From Leptotrichia massiliensis (GTDB lineage Bacteria > Fusobacteriota > Fusobacteriia > Fusobacteriales > Leptotrichiaceae), in assembly GCF_900104625.1 (NCBI RefSeq), contig NZ_FNVZ01000005.1, positions 1,054,001 to 1,118,000 on the forward strand: a DNA stretch of 64,000 nt, written 5' to 3'. Below, piece after piece: positions 8,978 to 17,729 of this stretch. A program made the translations under genes and the position numbers. The first letter of the stretch is position 1. Each line of letters begins with the position of its first letter. The notes under the pieces were generated by a model that was not told the origin of the DNA, ran no database searches, and saw only the letters and a list, made by a program, of their open reading frames with translations.

Positions 8978-9541
8978 ATGAAAAAAACTAGATGTCCATG
9001 GGCAAAATCTGAAAATGACATTGTCTATCATGATACTGAATGGGGAGTGCCTTCCCACGATGATAATTATCTTTTTGAAATGCTAATATTGGAAGGCTTT
9101 CAGGCAGGACTTAGCTGGAATCTTATTTTGAATAAAAGAGAAAATTTTAGAAAGGCTTTTGATAATTTTGATTATAAAAAAATTGCAAAATATGATGAAA
9201 CTAAGTTGGCTGAACTGGCTCAAAATGATGGAATTGTGAGAAATAAATTAAAAATAGCCGCTTCTATTAAAAACGCCCTTGCATTTATGGAAGTACAAAA
9301 GGAATTTGGCTCATTTGACAAGTACATTTGGAATTTTACAGATAACAAGCAAATTATTAATAACTGGAAAGAGATAGCAGAAGCTCCTGCTACTACAGAA
9401 TTATCTGATAAAATCAGTAAAGATTTGAAAAAACGTGGCTTTAAATTTGTTGGCTCTACAATCGTTTATTCTTTCTTACAGGCAATCGGAATAGTTGATG
9501 ACCATTTAATTAGTTGTCCTTACAAAAAAGTATCTAAATAA
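8978..9541 (+). CDS. tag: DNA-3-methyladenine glycosylase I
   Basis: The protein has 187 residues. It removes 3-methyladenine from alkylated DNA, the first step of base excision repair. The start RCPWAKSENDIVYHDTEWGVP is the Tag signature. GFQAGLSWNLILNKRENFRKAF holds the helix-hairpin region, and the C-terminal DDHLISCPYK supplies the zinc-binding His and Cys that go with the N-terminal Cys and His. GAAAGGA precedes the ATG. It follows prfB by 63 nt without an obvious terminator, so it may be cotranscribed. Confidence 0.93.
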   Translation: MKKTRCPWAKSENDIVYHDTEWGVPSHDDNYLFEMLILEGFQAGLSWNLILNKRENFRKAFDNFDYKKIAKYDETKLAELAQNDGIVRNKLKIAASIKNALAFMEVQKEFGSFDKYIWNFTDNKQIINNWKEIAEAPATTELSDKISKDLKKRGFKFVGSTIVYSFLQAIGIVDDHLISCPYKKVSK

Positions 9542-9576
9542 TTATTTACAAAATTTTGTAAAATAAATTTTATATT

Positions 9577-10464
9577 TTATTTGATTTCAGAGATCCTTTT
9601 TATTTCGTTATTTACGAGTATATAAGGATCTATATGTCTTTTTTTTACTTTTATTTTTTCTTTCATCAATAAAAATTCATCATATTTTTTCTTATTTATT
9701 ATATCTTCCAGCTCTTTCTTCTTGGATGAAAAATTTATTTTTCTCAATATATATTCGTCTGTAAAATTAAAATCTTGAAGCTGAATAATTTCTTCATTCA
9801 AGGCTGAAATCAGTAAATTGCATAACATCGTATTTATATACATATTTAAAGGATTTTGAAAATATTCTACCACTTCCTGAAAATATAATTTCTGAAACCA
9901 TTTTCCAATTTTTAAAGAATTAAAACATAACTTATTTTGATATACTGTTAAATGATTAACTATTTCTCTTACTTCTTTAAGTGAAATTTTTTTCTGCCTA
10001 AACAAGTCTCTCAAAGTGTAATCTATTCTGTCAAAGGATAATTCAGGCAACTCATTATCTAAAAAACTATAATTTTTTGACATTATTCTTTTTATATTTA
10101 AATTATATTTTCCTAAAATACTTGACAACTCTTCATCATTTAAAAAATCTTCCTGAATTTTTTCGTGATAATCTTCATTTTCATTTTTTAAGACATAATC
10201 AATTACATGGGAAAAAGCTGTATGTGAAATATCATGTAAAAGGGCTTTTATTTGTTCTTCAATATTTCCATTAAATTTTAAAGATAATATCATTGTTTCT
10301 ATTGAATGTTCGTATCTGTTTACATTCCATAATTCATTAACCAGATATCCACTACCAGATTGATAGATATTTTTTAATCTTTTAAAAATTCTTGTGTCTA
10401 TTATTTCATAGATAACATCGTCTACATAACATTCTCCATATAGTTCATCATTAACCTTATACAT
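9577..10464 (-). CDS. HD-domain phosphohydrolase
   Basis: The protein has 295 residues. The N-terminal half carries the HD metal-binding signature: NRYEHSIETM (His about 52), ALLHDISHTAFSHVID (His-Asp about 73-74) and LSFDRIDYTLRDL (Asp about 150). This resembles the dGTPase/YdhJ type of HD hydrolase, which acts on nucleotides. The C-terminal part (about residue 170 on) is Lys/Ile-rich and unfamiliar. Typical proteins of this type are 400 residues or more, so this is a short version. Substrate unknown. It converges on tag; nothing links it to its neighbours. Confidence 0.75.
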   Translation of the reverse strand: MYKVNDELYGECYVDDVIYEIIDTRIFKRLKNIYQSGSGYLVNELWNVNRYEHSIETMILSLKFNGNIEEQIKALLHDISHTAFSHVIDYVLKNENEDYHEKIQEDFLNDEELSSILGKYNLNIKRIMSKNYSFLDNELPELSFDRIDYTLRDLFRQKKISLKEVREIVNHLTVYQNKLCFNSLKIGKWFQKLYFQEVVEYFQNPLNMYINTMLCNLLISALNEEIIQLQDFNFTDEYILRKINFSSKKKELEDIINKKKYDEFLLMKEKIKVKKRHIDPYILVNNEIKRISEIK

Positions 10465-10547
10465 TTTTTATATCCTTTTTTATTATCTAAACTTATATTT
10501 TTTCAATTAACAAATTACAACCTTAAACACAGATTTTTTTAAATTTT

Positions 10548-11135
10548 TTATTCTACACCAGCCTTATTTATTTCTTCAATAGCTTCCTCAAACTGTTCTT
10601 TTGAAATATTAAATGAATTAAGAGCCTTTAAAAGCTGTTTGGCATTATAATAGCCAATTTTTAAAATATCTCCAAGCATTATTCTACGTTCTTTTGCATT
10701 ACTTCCAGAAATAAGTCCATTATCTATCAAGTCACTAATATCAAACCTATTTTCAATATCTTGATTAGCTGTAACAACATTTTTCAAAGCCTCTAAAATT
10801 ACTTTGTCATTGGCATTTTCAACTCCTATATTATCATTTTTAGTTGCATCCTTTTGACTTACAAAAGCATGCTTTATATTTGGAATATATCTTTTTAATG
10901 TATCACGAATTTTTTTTCCTGCAAAATCAGGATCTGTAAATAAAATTAAATCATTAGTTTTTGACAATTCAATCATTTTATTTATTGTTTTTTTAGATAA
11001 TGCGGAGAAGCCGTTTAAGGCGATAATATGTGCATCTACAACTCGTTTTATGGCTGTTATGTCATCTCGCCCTTCAACCACTATAATTTCATTTATTTTT
11101 AGTTTTTTTTTTTGTTTATTTGGCTCTTTTTTCAT
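10548..11135 (-). CDS. rnmV: Ribonuclease M5
   Basis: The protein has 195 residues. RNase M5 matures 5S rRNA by cutting both strands of the precursor. The TOPRIM domain is clear: EIIVVEGRDD (catalytic Glu), ALNGFSALSK and LILFTDPDFAGKKIRD (DxD). HAFVSQKDATK and the C-terminal NAKERRIMLGDILKIGYYNAKQLLKALN complete the family pattern. It lies 25 nt after the pepD stop codon, so the two are likely cotranscribed. Unlike in Bacillus, no ksgA or tatD is adjacent. Confidence 0.88.
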   Translation of the reverse strand: MKKEPNKQKKKLKINEIIVVEGRDDITAIKRVVDAHIIALNGFSALSKKTINKMIELSKTNDLILFTDPDFAGKKIRDTLKRYIPNIKHAFVSQKDATKNDNIGVENANDKVILEALKNVVTANQDIENRFDISDLIDNGLISGSNAKERRIMLGDILKIGYYNAKQLLKALNSFNISKEQFEEAIEEINKAGVE

Positions 11136-11160
11136 TTAATATTCCTTTTGTTTTTATTTT

Positions 11161-12645
11161 TTATTTAATGTTATAATCTTCCATAACTTTTAGCAATAAT
11201 TCCCAAGTTTTTCCAACTGAATCTATTTCCATTCTTTCTTCAGGAGTGTGAGCACCGTAAATATTAGGCCCAATTGAAACAATATCAACATTTTTCATAT
11301 TATTATCAAAAATTCCGCATTCAAGTCCAGCGTGAATTGCCTTAATTTCAGGATCTTTTCCTGTTATTTTTTTAAATGAGTTTACAACTATTTCACGAAT
11401 CTTTGAATCTTTTCGGTATTCCCAAGATGGATACGGAGAATTTACTTTTATTGCCACTCCGTATTTTTCAGAAAGTTCCTTCACATCATTTAGTAATTTT
11501 TCAAGTGATTTATTTACTGAACTTCTTGGCAATGCCTGAATTTTTATAACAATTTTTCCATCTTTATTTTCAGTTTTTATAACTCCCAGATTTATTGAAG
11601 TTTCCACAAGTCCCTCGATATCTTTGCTCATTGAGATAACTCCATTTGGAAATTCGTGGAAAAATGAAATAACGGCATTTGTGTTGGAAATTGATAATTT
11701 CCCTTGATTTTTTAGTTCCTCTTTCTTAACTTCCTTCACTTCAATAACTGGATTTTTATCAATAATTTTAAAATCCTTTATTATATTTTCAAAAGCAAGG
11801 TTTGCTAATTTTTCAAAATCACTGACTTTTTCATCTTCAAGTTTCACAGCTAGCAACGCCACAGCCTCTCTCGGTATTGCATTAGTTTTTTCTCCACCGT
11901 CAATGTCCATTATTGCAAGAGTGTATTTTTTATTTAAATGATTCAGAACTTCTGCCAAAATTTTATTTGAATTTCCTAATCCTAAATGAATTTCAGCACC
12001 TGAATGCCCACCTAGAAGCCCTTTCACATCAATACTTATAACAGTATCATCCTCTTCTAGTTTTTCAGCATCAAAGTTAAACTCATTAAAAATTCTCGCC
12101 CCACCTGCACTACTCACATAAACTTGTCCGTATTCTTCAGTATCCAAATTTATAAGTGTATTTCCAGAAAAAATTCCAAAGTCAAGGTTATTAACTCCGC
12201 TCATTCCGTCTTCTTCGTCAGTTGTGATAATAATTTCAAGTGCCGGATGTTTCAAGTCATTGCTGTCAAGTATCGCAAGTGCATAAGCCACAGCAATTCC
12301 ATTATCTGCGCCAAGTGTTGTTCCATTTGCCTTTAAGTATCCATCTTCCACAACAAGTTCAATTCCTTGTGTTTCAAAATCAAATTGTGTATTTTTATTT
12401 TTTTCCCAAACCATATCCATATGTCCTTGCAGGATAAGTGGTGAATATTGCTCATATCCAGCTGTTGCAGGCTTTCTTATTAATACATTCAATGCCTTGT
12501 CCTGAATAACTTCCAGATTTCTTTCATTTGCAAATTCAACAATCCAGTCACTAATCTTTTTTTCTTTTCTTGAACCTCTTGGTATTTTTGAAATTTCACT
12601 AAAATAGTGAAAAACTTTTTCAGGATATAGATTTTCTATTTTCAT
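11161..12645 (-). CDS. pepD: Aminoacyl-histidine dipeptidase (M20C)
   Basis: The protein has 494 residues, full length for PepD. It hydrolyses Xaa-His and other dipeptides in the cytoplasm using two zinc ions. Ligands and catalytic residues seen in order: GHMDMVWEK (His), GADNGIAVAYA (bridging Asp), TTDEEDGMSG (catalytic Glu and Glu ligand), LDTEEYGQ (Asp) and AIHAGLECG (His). The dimerisation lid domain is at about 200-390. GAAAGG precedes the ATG. It is upstream of rnmV and downstream of a 49-aa gene and deoD on the same strand. Confidence 0.92.
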   Translation of the reverse strand: MKIENLYPEKVFHYFSEISKIPRGSRKEKKISDWIVEFANERNLEVIQDKALNVLIRKPATAGYEQYSPLILQGHMDMVWEKNKNTQFDFETQGIELVVEDGYLKANGTTLGADNGIAVAYALAILDSNDLKHPALEIIITTDEEDGMSGVNNLDFGIFSGNTLINLDTEEYGQVYVSSAGGARIFNEFNFDAEKLEEDDTVISIDVKGLLGGHSGAEIHLGLGNSNKILAEVLNHLNKKYTLAIMDIDGGEKTNAIPREAVALLAVKLEDEKVSDFEKLANLAFENIIKDFKIIDKNPVIEVKEVKKEELKNQGKLSISNTNAVISFFHEFPNGVISMSKDIEGLVETSINLGVIKTENKDGKIVIKIQALPRSSVNKSLEKLLNDVKELSEKYGVAIKVNSPYPSWEYRKDSKIREIVVNSFKKITGKDPEIKAIHAGLECGIFDNNMKNVDIVSIGPNIYGAHTPEERMEIDSVGKTWELLLKVMEDYNIK

Positions 12646-12677
12646 TTTATTTTCCTTTCTTTTAGTTTAAATTAACA

Positions 12678-12698
12678 ACAAGGGGATAATCCCCTTGT
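12678..12698 (-). terminator. Perfect hairpin between the 49-aa gene and pepD
   Basis: ACAAGGGGA and TCCCCTTGT form a 9-bp stem with a 3-nt loop. The T-run on the minus strand is weak (TGTTAATTT). It may be a partial terminator or an mRNA processing signal separating deoD and the small gene from pepD. Confidence 0.45.
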
Positions 12699-12730
12699 CT
12701 CAAAGATAAAGATTTATTAAATATCTTTAT

Positions 12731-12880
12731 TTATAAAATATTTTCCAGTAATTCTTCAAGTTCTGACATTTCTCTCTGTGTCAAGTCATACCCGCTTTTT
12801 AACTTTTTCAAAATTCTATTTTCAGAACCAACTGAACTACGTTCTAAAACTTTTATAACTAATCTTTTGTAAAATTCCAC
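12731..12880 (-). CDS. Small protein of 49 residues, unknown function
   Basis: The gene begins at GTG 12880, 9 nt after GGGAG, and ends at TAA 12731. The product is strongly helical and charged: it starts VEFYKRLVIKVLER and ends LTQREMSELEELLENIL, with many Leu/Ile at heptad-like spacing. Codon use is like its neighbours and the coding pattern is clean. It follows deoD by 37 nt, suggesting cotranscription. I do not recognise the family. It could be a small DNA-binding or partner protein; no function can be inferred. Confidence 0.65.
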   Translation of the reverse strand: MEFYKRLVIKVLERSSVGSENRILKKLKSGYDLTQREMSELEELLENIL

Positions 12881-12917
12881 TAATTTTTTCTCCCTTTAGT
12901 TATTTTCTTTAATTATT

Positions 12918-13628
12918 TTAAAGCTGTAATGCTGTTTCTAAAGCCACTTCTATCATTTCATTGAAAGTTGTTTGTCTTTCCTCAGCACTTGTTACCTCAT
13001 GAGTAATGAATGAATCACTAATTGTAAGCAATGTCAAGGCATTTACCCCTAATTTTGCTGCAGTTGTATAAAGTTGTGCTGTTTCCATTTCCACACATAA
13101 TACTCCAAATTCAGCCCATTTTTTCCAAGCATTAGGATCATCTCCATAGAAAGTATCACTTGTAAATACATTTCCAGCCTTTACATTCAATCCTTTTGCC
13201 TTAGCAATTTCATAAGCCTTGAAAACTAAATCTGAACTTGCTGTAGGTGCATAATCCGCTCCATTAAATCTTAATTTGTTAATAGCTGAATCAGTTGAAG
13301 CTGACATTGCAATAACAACATCCCTAATTTTTACATCTTCCTGATAAGAACCAGCTGTTCCAATTCTAATCAAATTCTTTACTCCAAACTCAGTTATCAG
13401 TTCATGTGAATAAATCCCAATTGAAGGCACTCCCATTCCAGTTCCTTGCACAGATACTTTTTTCCCTTTATAAGTTCCAGTAAATCCTAGCATTCCTCTA
13501 ACATTATTATACTGAACAACGTCTTCCAAAAATGTTTCTGCAATATATTTTGCTCTAAGCGGGTCTCCTGGCAATAGTATAGTTTCTGCAACATCTCCTC
13601 TATTTGCTCCAATATGCGGTGTTCCCAT
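12918..13628 (-). CDS. deoD: Purine-nucleoside phosphorylase (hexameric type)
   Basis: The protein has 236 residues. It cleaves purine (deoxy)ribonucleosides with phosphate to base and ribose-1-phosphate for salvage. The start [25 protein letters not shown] gives the phosphate-binding loop. [26 protein letters not shown] and [28 protein letters not shown] (Glu-Met-Glu nucleoside binding) follow, and the catalytic Asp is in the last motif. The length matches E. coli DeoD (239). AGGAGG is 7 nt before the ATG. Confidence 0.94.
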   Translation of the reverse strand: MGTPHIGANRGDVAETILLPGDPLRAKYIAETFLEDVVQYNNVRGMLGFTGTYKGKKVSVQGTGMGVPSIGIYSHELITEFGVKNLIRIGTAGSYQEDVKIRDVVIAMSASTDSAINKLRFNGADYAPTASSDLVFKAYEIAKAKGLNVKAGNVFTSDTFYGDDPNAWKKWAEFGVLCVEMETAQLYTTAAKLGVNALTLLTISDSFITHEVTSAEERQTTFNEMIEVALETALQL

Positions 13629-13779
13629 TACATTACCTCCTAAATTTTATAATTTATTTTTATATCTTCTAAAAACTTTTTCTTACTATAATTGTACTTC
13701 ACTTTTTGAAATTATTCAAGGGCTTTATTTTGTTTTTTTTTTGATATTTCTTCTATTTCTAAGTTTCTAATATTAAAAC

Positions 13780-13808
13780 AAAAAAATAAGAGCCTAAAAA
13801 ACTCTTAT
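13780..13808 (-). terminator. Terminator after tRNA-Lys
   Basis: On the minus strand ATAAGAG and CTCTTAT form a 7-bp stem around a 9-nt loop, followed by seven T residues. It lies 24 nt after the tRNA 3' end. Confidence 0.8.
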
Positions 13809-13831
13809 CACTAATATTCTATAGAAGATGA

Positions 13832-13908
13832 TGGTGGGACTGGTGGGGATCGAACCCACAACCTACCGATTAAGAGTCGGTTGCTCTGACCAGTTGAGCT
13901 ACAGTCCC
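13832..13908 (-). tRNA. tRNA-Lys (anticodon CTT)
   Basis: A 77-nt cloverleaf reads on the minus strand. The acceptor stem is GGGACTG paired with CAGTCCC, the D arm includes GCTCAACTGGTCAGAGC, and the anticodon stem ACCGA/TCGGT encloses loop CTCTTAA with anticodon CTT. The T arm is GTGGGTTCGATCCCCAC. The terminal CCA is encoded. It stands alone, with its own terminator. Confidence 0.95.
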
Positions 13909-14100
13909 ATTATATAACTAATTTAACAATCCTTAAGTATAATAACATAATTTTTTCAATTTGTCAATTTAATATTTAATTTCTTTTATATTTTGTTGTA
14001 TAGATGTCAAACATTTGTTACAAAAATATATATAAAAATGTTCCTTTCAATTTTTTTCTTTAATAGTTTATCTGTTTCATTCCTATCATCTGCTAATTTC

Positions 14101-14134
14101 AAAAAAAGAGTTATCCCAATCAAGAAACAACTCT
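14101..14134 (-). terminator. Terminator of the Excalibur gene
   Basis: On the minus strand AGAGTTGTTTC pairs with GGGATAACTCT (11 bp with wobbles) around a 6-nt loop, followed by seven T residues. Confidence 0.8.
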
Positions 14135-14143
14135 ACATTTAAT

Positions 14144-14329
14144 TTATTTACTTTCACAAGCTATACCATCTTTATCCCTGTCTAAATGTTTTGCATATCC
14201 TGGCTCGCCTTTTTTTATATTTTTGTAGCCTTTTGAGCGTGCTTCCTTACAATTCTTGAAATACAACGTTTCCGAAAATGTATTTGCACTAACAAATACC
14301 AATGTCAATATCACAAAAATTTTTTTCAT
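14144..14329 (-). CDS. Small exported Excalibur (calcium-binding) domain protein
   Basis: The protein has 61 residues from ATG 14329; GGAGG at 14338-14342 favours this over the TTG at 14344. Residues 1-19 form a signal peptide (MKKIFVILTLVFVSANTFS). The rest is an Excalibur domain: FKNCKEARSKG, then GEPGYAKHLDRDKDGIACE. DxDxDG is the calcium loop and the two Cys likely form a disulfide. Excalibur domains are extracellular and often fused to nucleases or used alone in surface proteins. It lies 54 nt past the trailer end of the CRISPR array on the same strand, so array transcripts could read into it. Confidence 0.85.
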   Translation of the reverse strand: MKKIFVILTLVFVSANTFSETLYFKNCKEARSKGYKNIKKGEPGYAKHLDRDKDGIACESK

Positions 14330-14383
14330 TTTGGTTTCCTCCATTTTTTATATTTGTAAACCAAAATTAACCCTATAAAATCT

Positions 14384-14760
14384 GTTTTACTCCCCTTCGA
14401 TATTGGGGTGGTCTATATCGAAACAGGCACATCTCTCGAAGGCAACCGCTTAGGTTTTAGTCCCCTTCGATATTGGGGTGGTCTATATCCTTTCAACTTC
14501 CGATGGATTTCCACCATTTAGTTTTAGTCCCCTTTGATATTGGGGTGGTCTATATCCATAATGCCTTTTCAATAGTACAAACAGAAAAGTTTTAGTCCCC
14601 TTCGATATTGGGGTAGTCTATATCAACAAAGTTAAGTGAAGATGAGAATTTAATTGTTTTAGTCCCCTTCGATATTGGGGTGATCTATATCCAGACAGTT
14701 AATCTTATAAATTCTATTATTAAAGTTTTAGTCCCCTTCGATATTGGGGTGATCTATATC
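14384..14760 (-). CRISPR. Type VI-A (Cas13a-type) CRISPR array, 6 repeats, 5 spacers
   Basis: Six 36-nt repeats start at 14384, 14454, 14521, 14589, 14656 and 14725. Spacers are 34, 31, 32, 31 and 33 nt. On the plus strand the repeat begins GTTTTAGTCCCC and ends GGGGTGGTCTATATC. Its reverse complement contains the known L. shahii Cas13a direct repeat (CCACCCC...GGGGACTAAAAC), so crRNAs are read on the minus strand with each guide to the left of its repeat. Single-base changes occur: G to C at base 7 of repeat 1, C to T in the loop of repeat 3, G to A in the flank of repeats 4, 5 and 6. All six keep the CCCC/GGGG stem. No cas gene is present in this window, so the effector must be elsewhere or lost. 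Confidence 0.97.
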
Positions 14761-14778
14761 CCATCATATAATTGGAAT

Positions 14779-14807
14779 AATATAGTTTTTTGAATTTTAA
14801 TTGTCCC
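14779..14807 (-). promoter_or_regulatory. Likely promoter of the CRISPR array, in the leader
   Basis: On the minus strand GGGACA (14802-14807) and TATATT (14779-14784) are 17 nt apart. Transcription would start about 10 nt before repeat 6, which is the leader-proximal repeat. Confidence 0.5.
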
Positions 14808-14823
14808 TCTATTCTTAAATTTT

Positions 14824-14842
14824 GATATAGATTACCCCTTTT
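14824..14842. repeat. Inverted half-repeat in the CRISPR leader
   Basis: GATATAGATTACCCC on the plus strand matches the reverse complement of repeats 5 and 6 at 14 of 15 bases. It is thus inverted relative to the array. The match stops at the hairpin loop. A leader transcript would carry a sequence able to pair with the 5' flank and first stem half of the adjacent repeat. Confidence 0.6.
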
Positions 14843-14890
14843 CATATATTTTAGTACAGTTTATCTATAAAAACAAATATTTGTTTAATT

Positions 14891-16411
14891 TTAATGTTTG
14901 AAATGTCTGATTCCAGTAAATACCATTGTCATTCCGTGTTCATCGGCGGCTTCGATTGATTCTTTGTCTCTAATTGAGCCGCCTGGCTGTACTAATGCTT
15001 TGATACCGTATTTTGCAGCTTCGTCTACACAGTCTCTGAATGGGAAAAATGCGTCTGATGCCAGAACTGCTCCTTCTAGTGAATCCAAGTCCCCTTTGGC
15101 GTGTTCAAGTGCGTGCTGAGTTGCCCAGATTCTGTTTGTCTGTCCTGTTCCGACTCCTGTTGCCGCTCCATCTTTTACGACCACAATTGCATTTGATTTT
15201 ACGTGTTTTACAACTTTCATTCCAAGTTCCATATCTTTTAATTCTTGCTCTGTTGGCTGTTTTTTCGTTACAACTTCCATATTGTCAATCATCTTCTGAT
15301 TTGTCTGCTGAACTAATATTCCGCCATCAACTTTTACATATTCCACTTTATCCTGCGGTTTTGCAACTTCGCATTTTATTACTCTCAAATTTTTCTTGGA
15401 TTTTAATATTTCAAGAGCTTCATCAGTAAATGCTGGGGCAATTACGATTTCTAGGAAAATTTTGTTCAGTTCCTGTGCAGTTTTTGCATCGATTTCTCTA
15501 TTAATTGCAACAATTCCACCAAAAATTGATACTGAATCACAATCATGGGCTTTCCTGTAAGCTGTGAAAACATCATCTGCAACTGCCACACCGCAAGGAG
15601 TCGAGTGTTTTACAGCACAGCAGGCAATTTCATCAAATTCATTTGCCACTTTCCAAGCAATATCCATATCTCTGATATTATTAAACGACAATTCTTTTCC
15701 ATTTAACTGGACAAAATCCTTCATACTTCCATTTTCAGTAGTTAAAACGTAGTATGCAGACGATTGGTGAGGATTTTCGCCATATCTCAAGTCAAATTTC
15801 TTTTCATACGAAACATTCAAATATTTTGGATATTCCTCTTCCAGCAAGAAATTAGAGATAGCCGCATCATAAGCTGATGTCAAATTAAACACCTTCCCAG
15901 CCAATCTTTTTTTTGTTTCAAATGAAACTTCCCCATTATTTTCAATTTCTTCCATAACTTTCTCATAGTCTTCTGTTTCGCAGATAACTGTAACGTCCTT
16001 GAATGATTTTGCAGCCGAACGAAGCATTGTAGGCCCACCTATATCAATAAATTCGATTTTTTCATCAAAAGTCTTATCTGTCTGAACTTCCCTAAAAAAT
16101 GGATAAAGATTAACAACAACATAATCAATCGTTTCTATTCCTTCTTTCTCAATCGTATCCATATGTTCCTTATTGTCCCTAATCGCCAAAATTCCACCAT
16201 GAATATTCGGATGTAATGTTTTCACTCTTCCATCCAGCATTTCCTTAAAATTAGTAACTTCCGAAACATCTATCACGGAAAGCCCATTTTCCTTCAAAAA
16301 CTTGTAAGTCCCTCCAGTCGAAATAATTTCCACACCTTTTTGATTTAAAAACTGTGCAAATTCCAATATCCCAGTCTTATCAAAAACACTAATCAAAGCT
16401 CTTTTTTTCAT
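14891..16411 (-). CDS. purH: Bifunctional AICAR transformylase / IMP cyclohydrolase
   Basis: The protein has 506 residues. It carries out the last two steps of IMP synthesis: formyl transfer to AICAR, then ring closure. The N-terminal MGS-like cyclohydrolase domain (about 1-145) shows [17 protein letters not shown] and [16 protein letters not shown]. The transformylase domain has [24 protein letters not shown] (catalytic Lys-His) and [19 protein letters not shown]. It lies about 38 kb from the other pur genes in this window and stands alone between rarA and the CRISPR array. Confidence 0.96.
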   Translation of the reverse strand: MKKRALISVFDKTGILEFAQFLNQKGVEIISTGGTYKFLKENGLSVIDVSEVTNFKEMLDGRVKTLHPNIHGGILAIRDNKEHMDTIEKEGIETIDYVVVNLYPFFREVQTDKTFDEKIEFIDIGGPTMLRSAAKSFKDVTVICETEDYEKVMEEIENNGEVSFETKKRLAGKVFNLTSAYDAAISNFLLEEEYPKYLNVSYEKKFDLRYGENPHQSSAYYVLTTENGSMKDFVQLNGKELSFNNIRDMDIAWKVANEFDEIACCAVKHSTPCGVAVADDVFTAYRKAHDCDSVSIFGGIVAINREIDAKTAQELNKIFLEIVIAPAFTDEALEILKSKKNLRVIKCEVAKPQDKVEYVKVDGGILVQQTNQKMIDNMEVVTKKQPTEQELKDMELGMKVVKHVKSNAIVVVKDGAATGVGTGQTNRIWATQHALEHAKGDLDSLEGAVLASDAFFPFRDCVDEAAKYGIKALVQPGGSIRDKESIEAADEHGMTMVFTGIRHFKH

Positions 16412-16470
16412 TCGGCATCATTCCTCCAATATATTTTGTTAATTTATTTTATCACAAACCCTTGTATTTA

Positions 16471-17703
16471 TCAAGGCTTGGGATTTTTTTTAATCTTTCT
16501 CAACCACTCATCTGCCGCCTTTTCAAATTTATTTTCTCCATGCTCATAAAATTTGATTTTTTCATTCATATAAATTTGGTCTACATAATGATTTTCATAA
16601 TTGTGTGGATATTTATAGTCTTTTGCTCCAACTTTTGTGAGATGGACTGGCACTTCCTGAATTTTTTCATTTTCAATGTGGCTTAGTGCTGAATTTATAG
16701 CATTGTAGGCTGAATTGCTCTTGGGAGAAATTGCAAGATAGATTGCCACTTCAGATAAAATGATTCTAGCTTCGGGCATTCCAATTTCCTTTATCGCATT
16801 AAGCCCTGCCACAGCAACTGGTAAAGCCTGCGGATTTGCAAGCCCAATGTCTTCAGAAGCTAAAATCACAAGCCTTCTTGCAATATACAAAATATCTTCT
16901 CCGCCAGAAAGCATTTTGGCCATCCAGTAGACAGCTGCATCAGGGTCGCTTCCACGAATACTTTTTATCATTGCTGAAATTGTATTGTACTTGTCTTCTG
17001 TCTTGTGATATGATTTTTTTGTATTCAAAATTTCCTTTACTTCTTCCAGCGTAAACTCCACTCCAACATTTGTTATCAGTTCCAAAATGTTTATAGCCTG
17101 CCTTGCATCCCCTTCAATTATTTCCGAAATATATCCTAAAATATCATCTGAAATCCCAAAATTCTCTTTTTCATTAATATTTCTCAATATTTTAAGCAGA
17201 TCATCCTCACTCAGTTTCTTAAATTCAAATGCCATACATCTTGATAACAATGCGTTATTCAAGTTGTAATAAGGATTTTCAGTAGTCGCTCCAATTAAAA
17301 TAATATTTCCATTTTCCAAATCTTCCAAAAGTGAGTCCTGCTGCAACTTGTTAAATCTATGAATTTCATCTAAAAATAGTAATATCTGCTGTCCATTTGT
17401 GTGAAAACTGCTGTGTGCCTTATCAGAAATATTCTTTATATCCGTTACAGAGGCTTTTATAGCATTCAAATATTCGTAATGGTAATTCATTTTATCAGCG
17501 ATTATCTCTGCAAGCGTAGTTTTTCCTGTTCCCGGTGCTCCCCAGAAAATCGCATTCATAAAGTTTCCACGTTCAATAATCTTCCTCAAAATCCCATTTT
17601 CTCCAACCAATCTCTTCTGCCCATAAAAATCATCAAGACTTTTTGGACGATACCTAAATGCTAGTGGCTTCTTATCTTCATATACTTCATCAAATAAATT
17701 CAT
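16471..17703 (-). CDS. rarA: Replication-associated recombination protein A
   Basis: The protein has 410 residues. RarA (MgsA) is an AAA+ ATPase related to clamp loaders that acts at stalled replication forks. LAFRYRPKSLDDFYGQ is the family start. Walker A is WGAPGTGKTTL, Walker B is LLFLDEIHRFNKLQQD, and sensor 1 is LIGATTENPYYNLNNALLSRC. The C-terminal tetramerisation part has MIKSIRGSDPDAAVYWMAKMLSGGEDI and ARRLVILASEDIGLANP. purH starts 59 nt downstream. Confidence 0.94.
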   Translation of the reverse strand: MNLFDEVYEDKKPLAFRYRPKSLDDFYGQKRLVGENGILRKIIERGNFMNAIFWGAPGTGKTTLAEIIADKMNYHYEYLNAIKASVTDIKNISDKAHSSFHTNGQQILLFLDEIHRFNKLQQDSLLEDLENGNIILIGATTENPYYNLNNALLSRCMAFEFKKLSEDDLLKILRNINEKENFGISDDILGYISEIIEGDARQAINILELITNVGVEFTLEEVKEILNTKKSYHKTEDKYNTISAMIKSIRGSDPDAAVYWMAKMLSGGEDILYIARRLVILASEDIGLANPQALPVAVAGLNAIKEIGMPEARIILSEVAIYLAISPKSNSAYNAINSALSHIENEKIQEVPVHLTKVGAKDYKYPHNYENHYVDQIYMNEKIKFYEHGENKFEKAADEWLRKIKKNPKP

Positions 17704-17729
17704 TTTTCTATATTTCCTTTTTTTAATTT

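Noticed and set aside
14144-14329. Excalibur protein as a cas-related accessory gene
   Set aside because: It is an ordinary exported calcium-binding domain protein with a signal peptide and its own terminator; nearness to the array is the only link.
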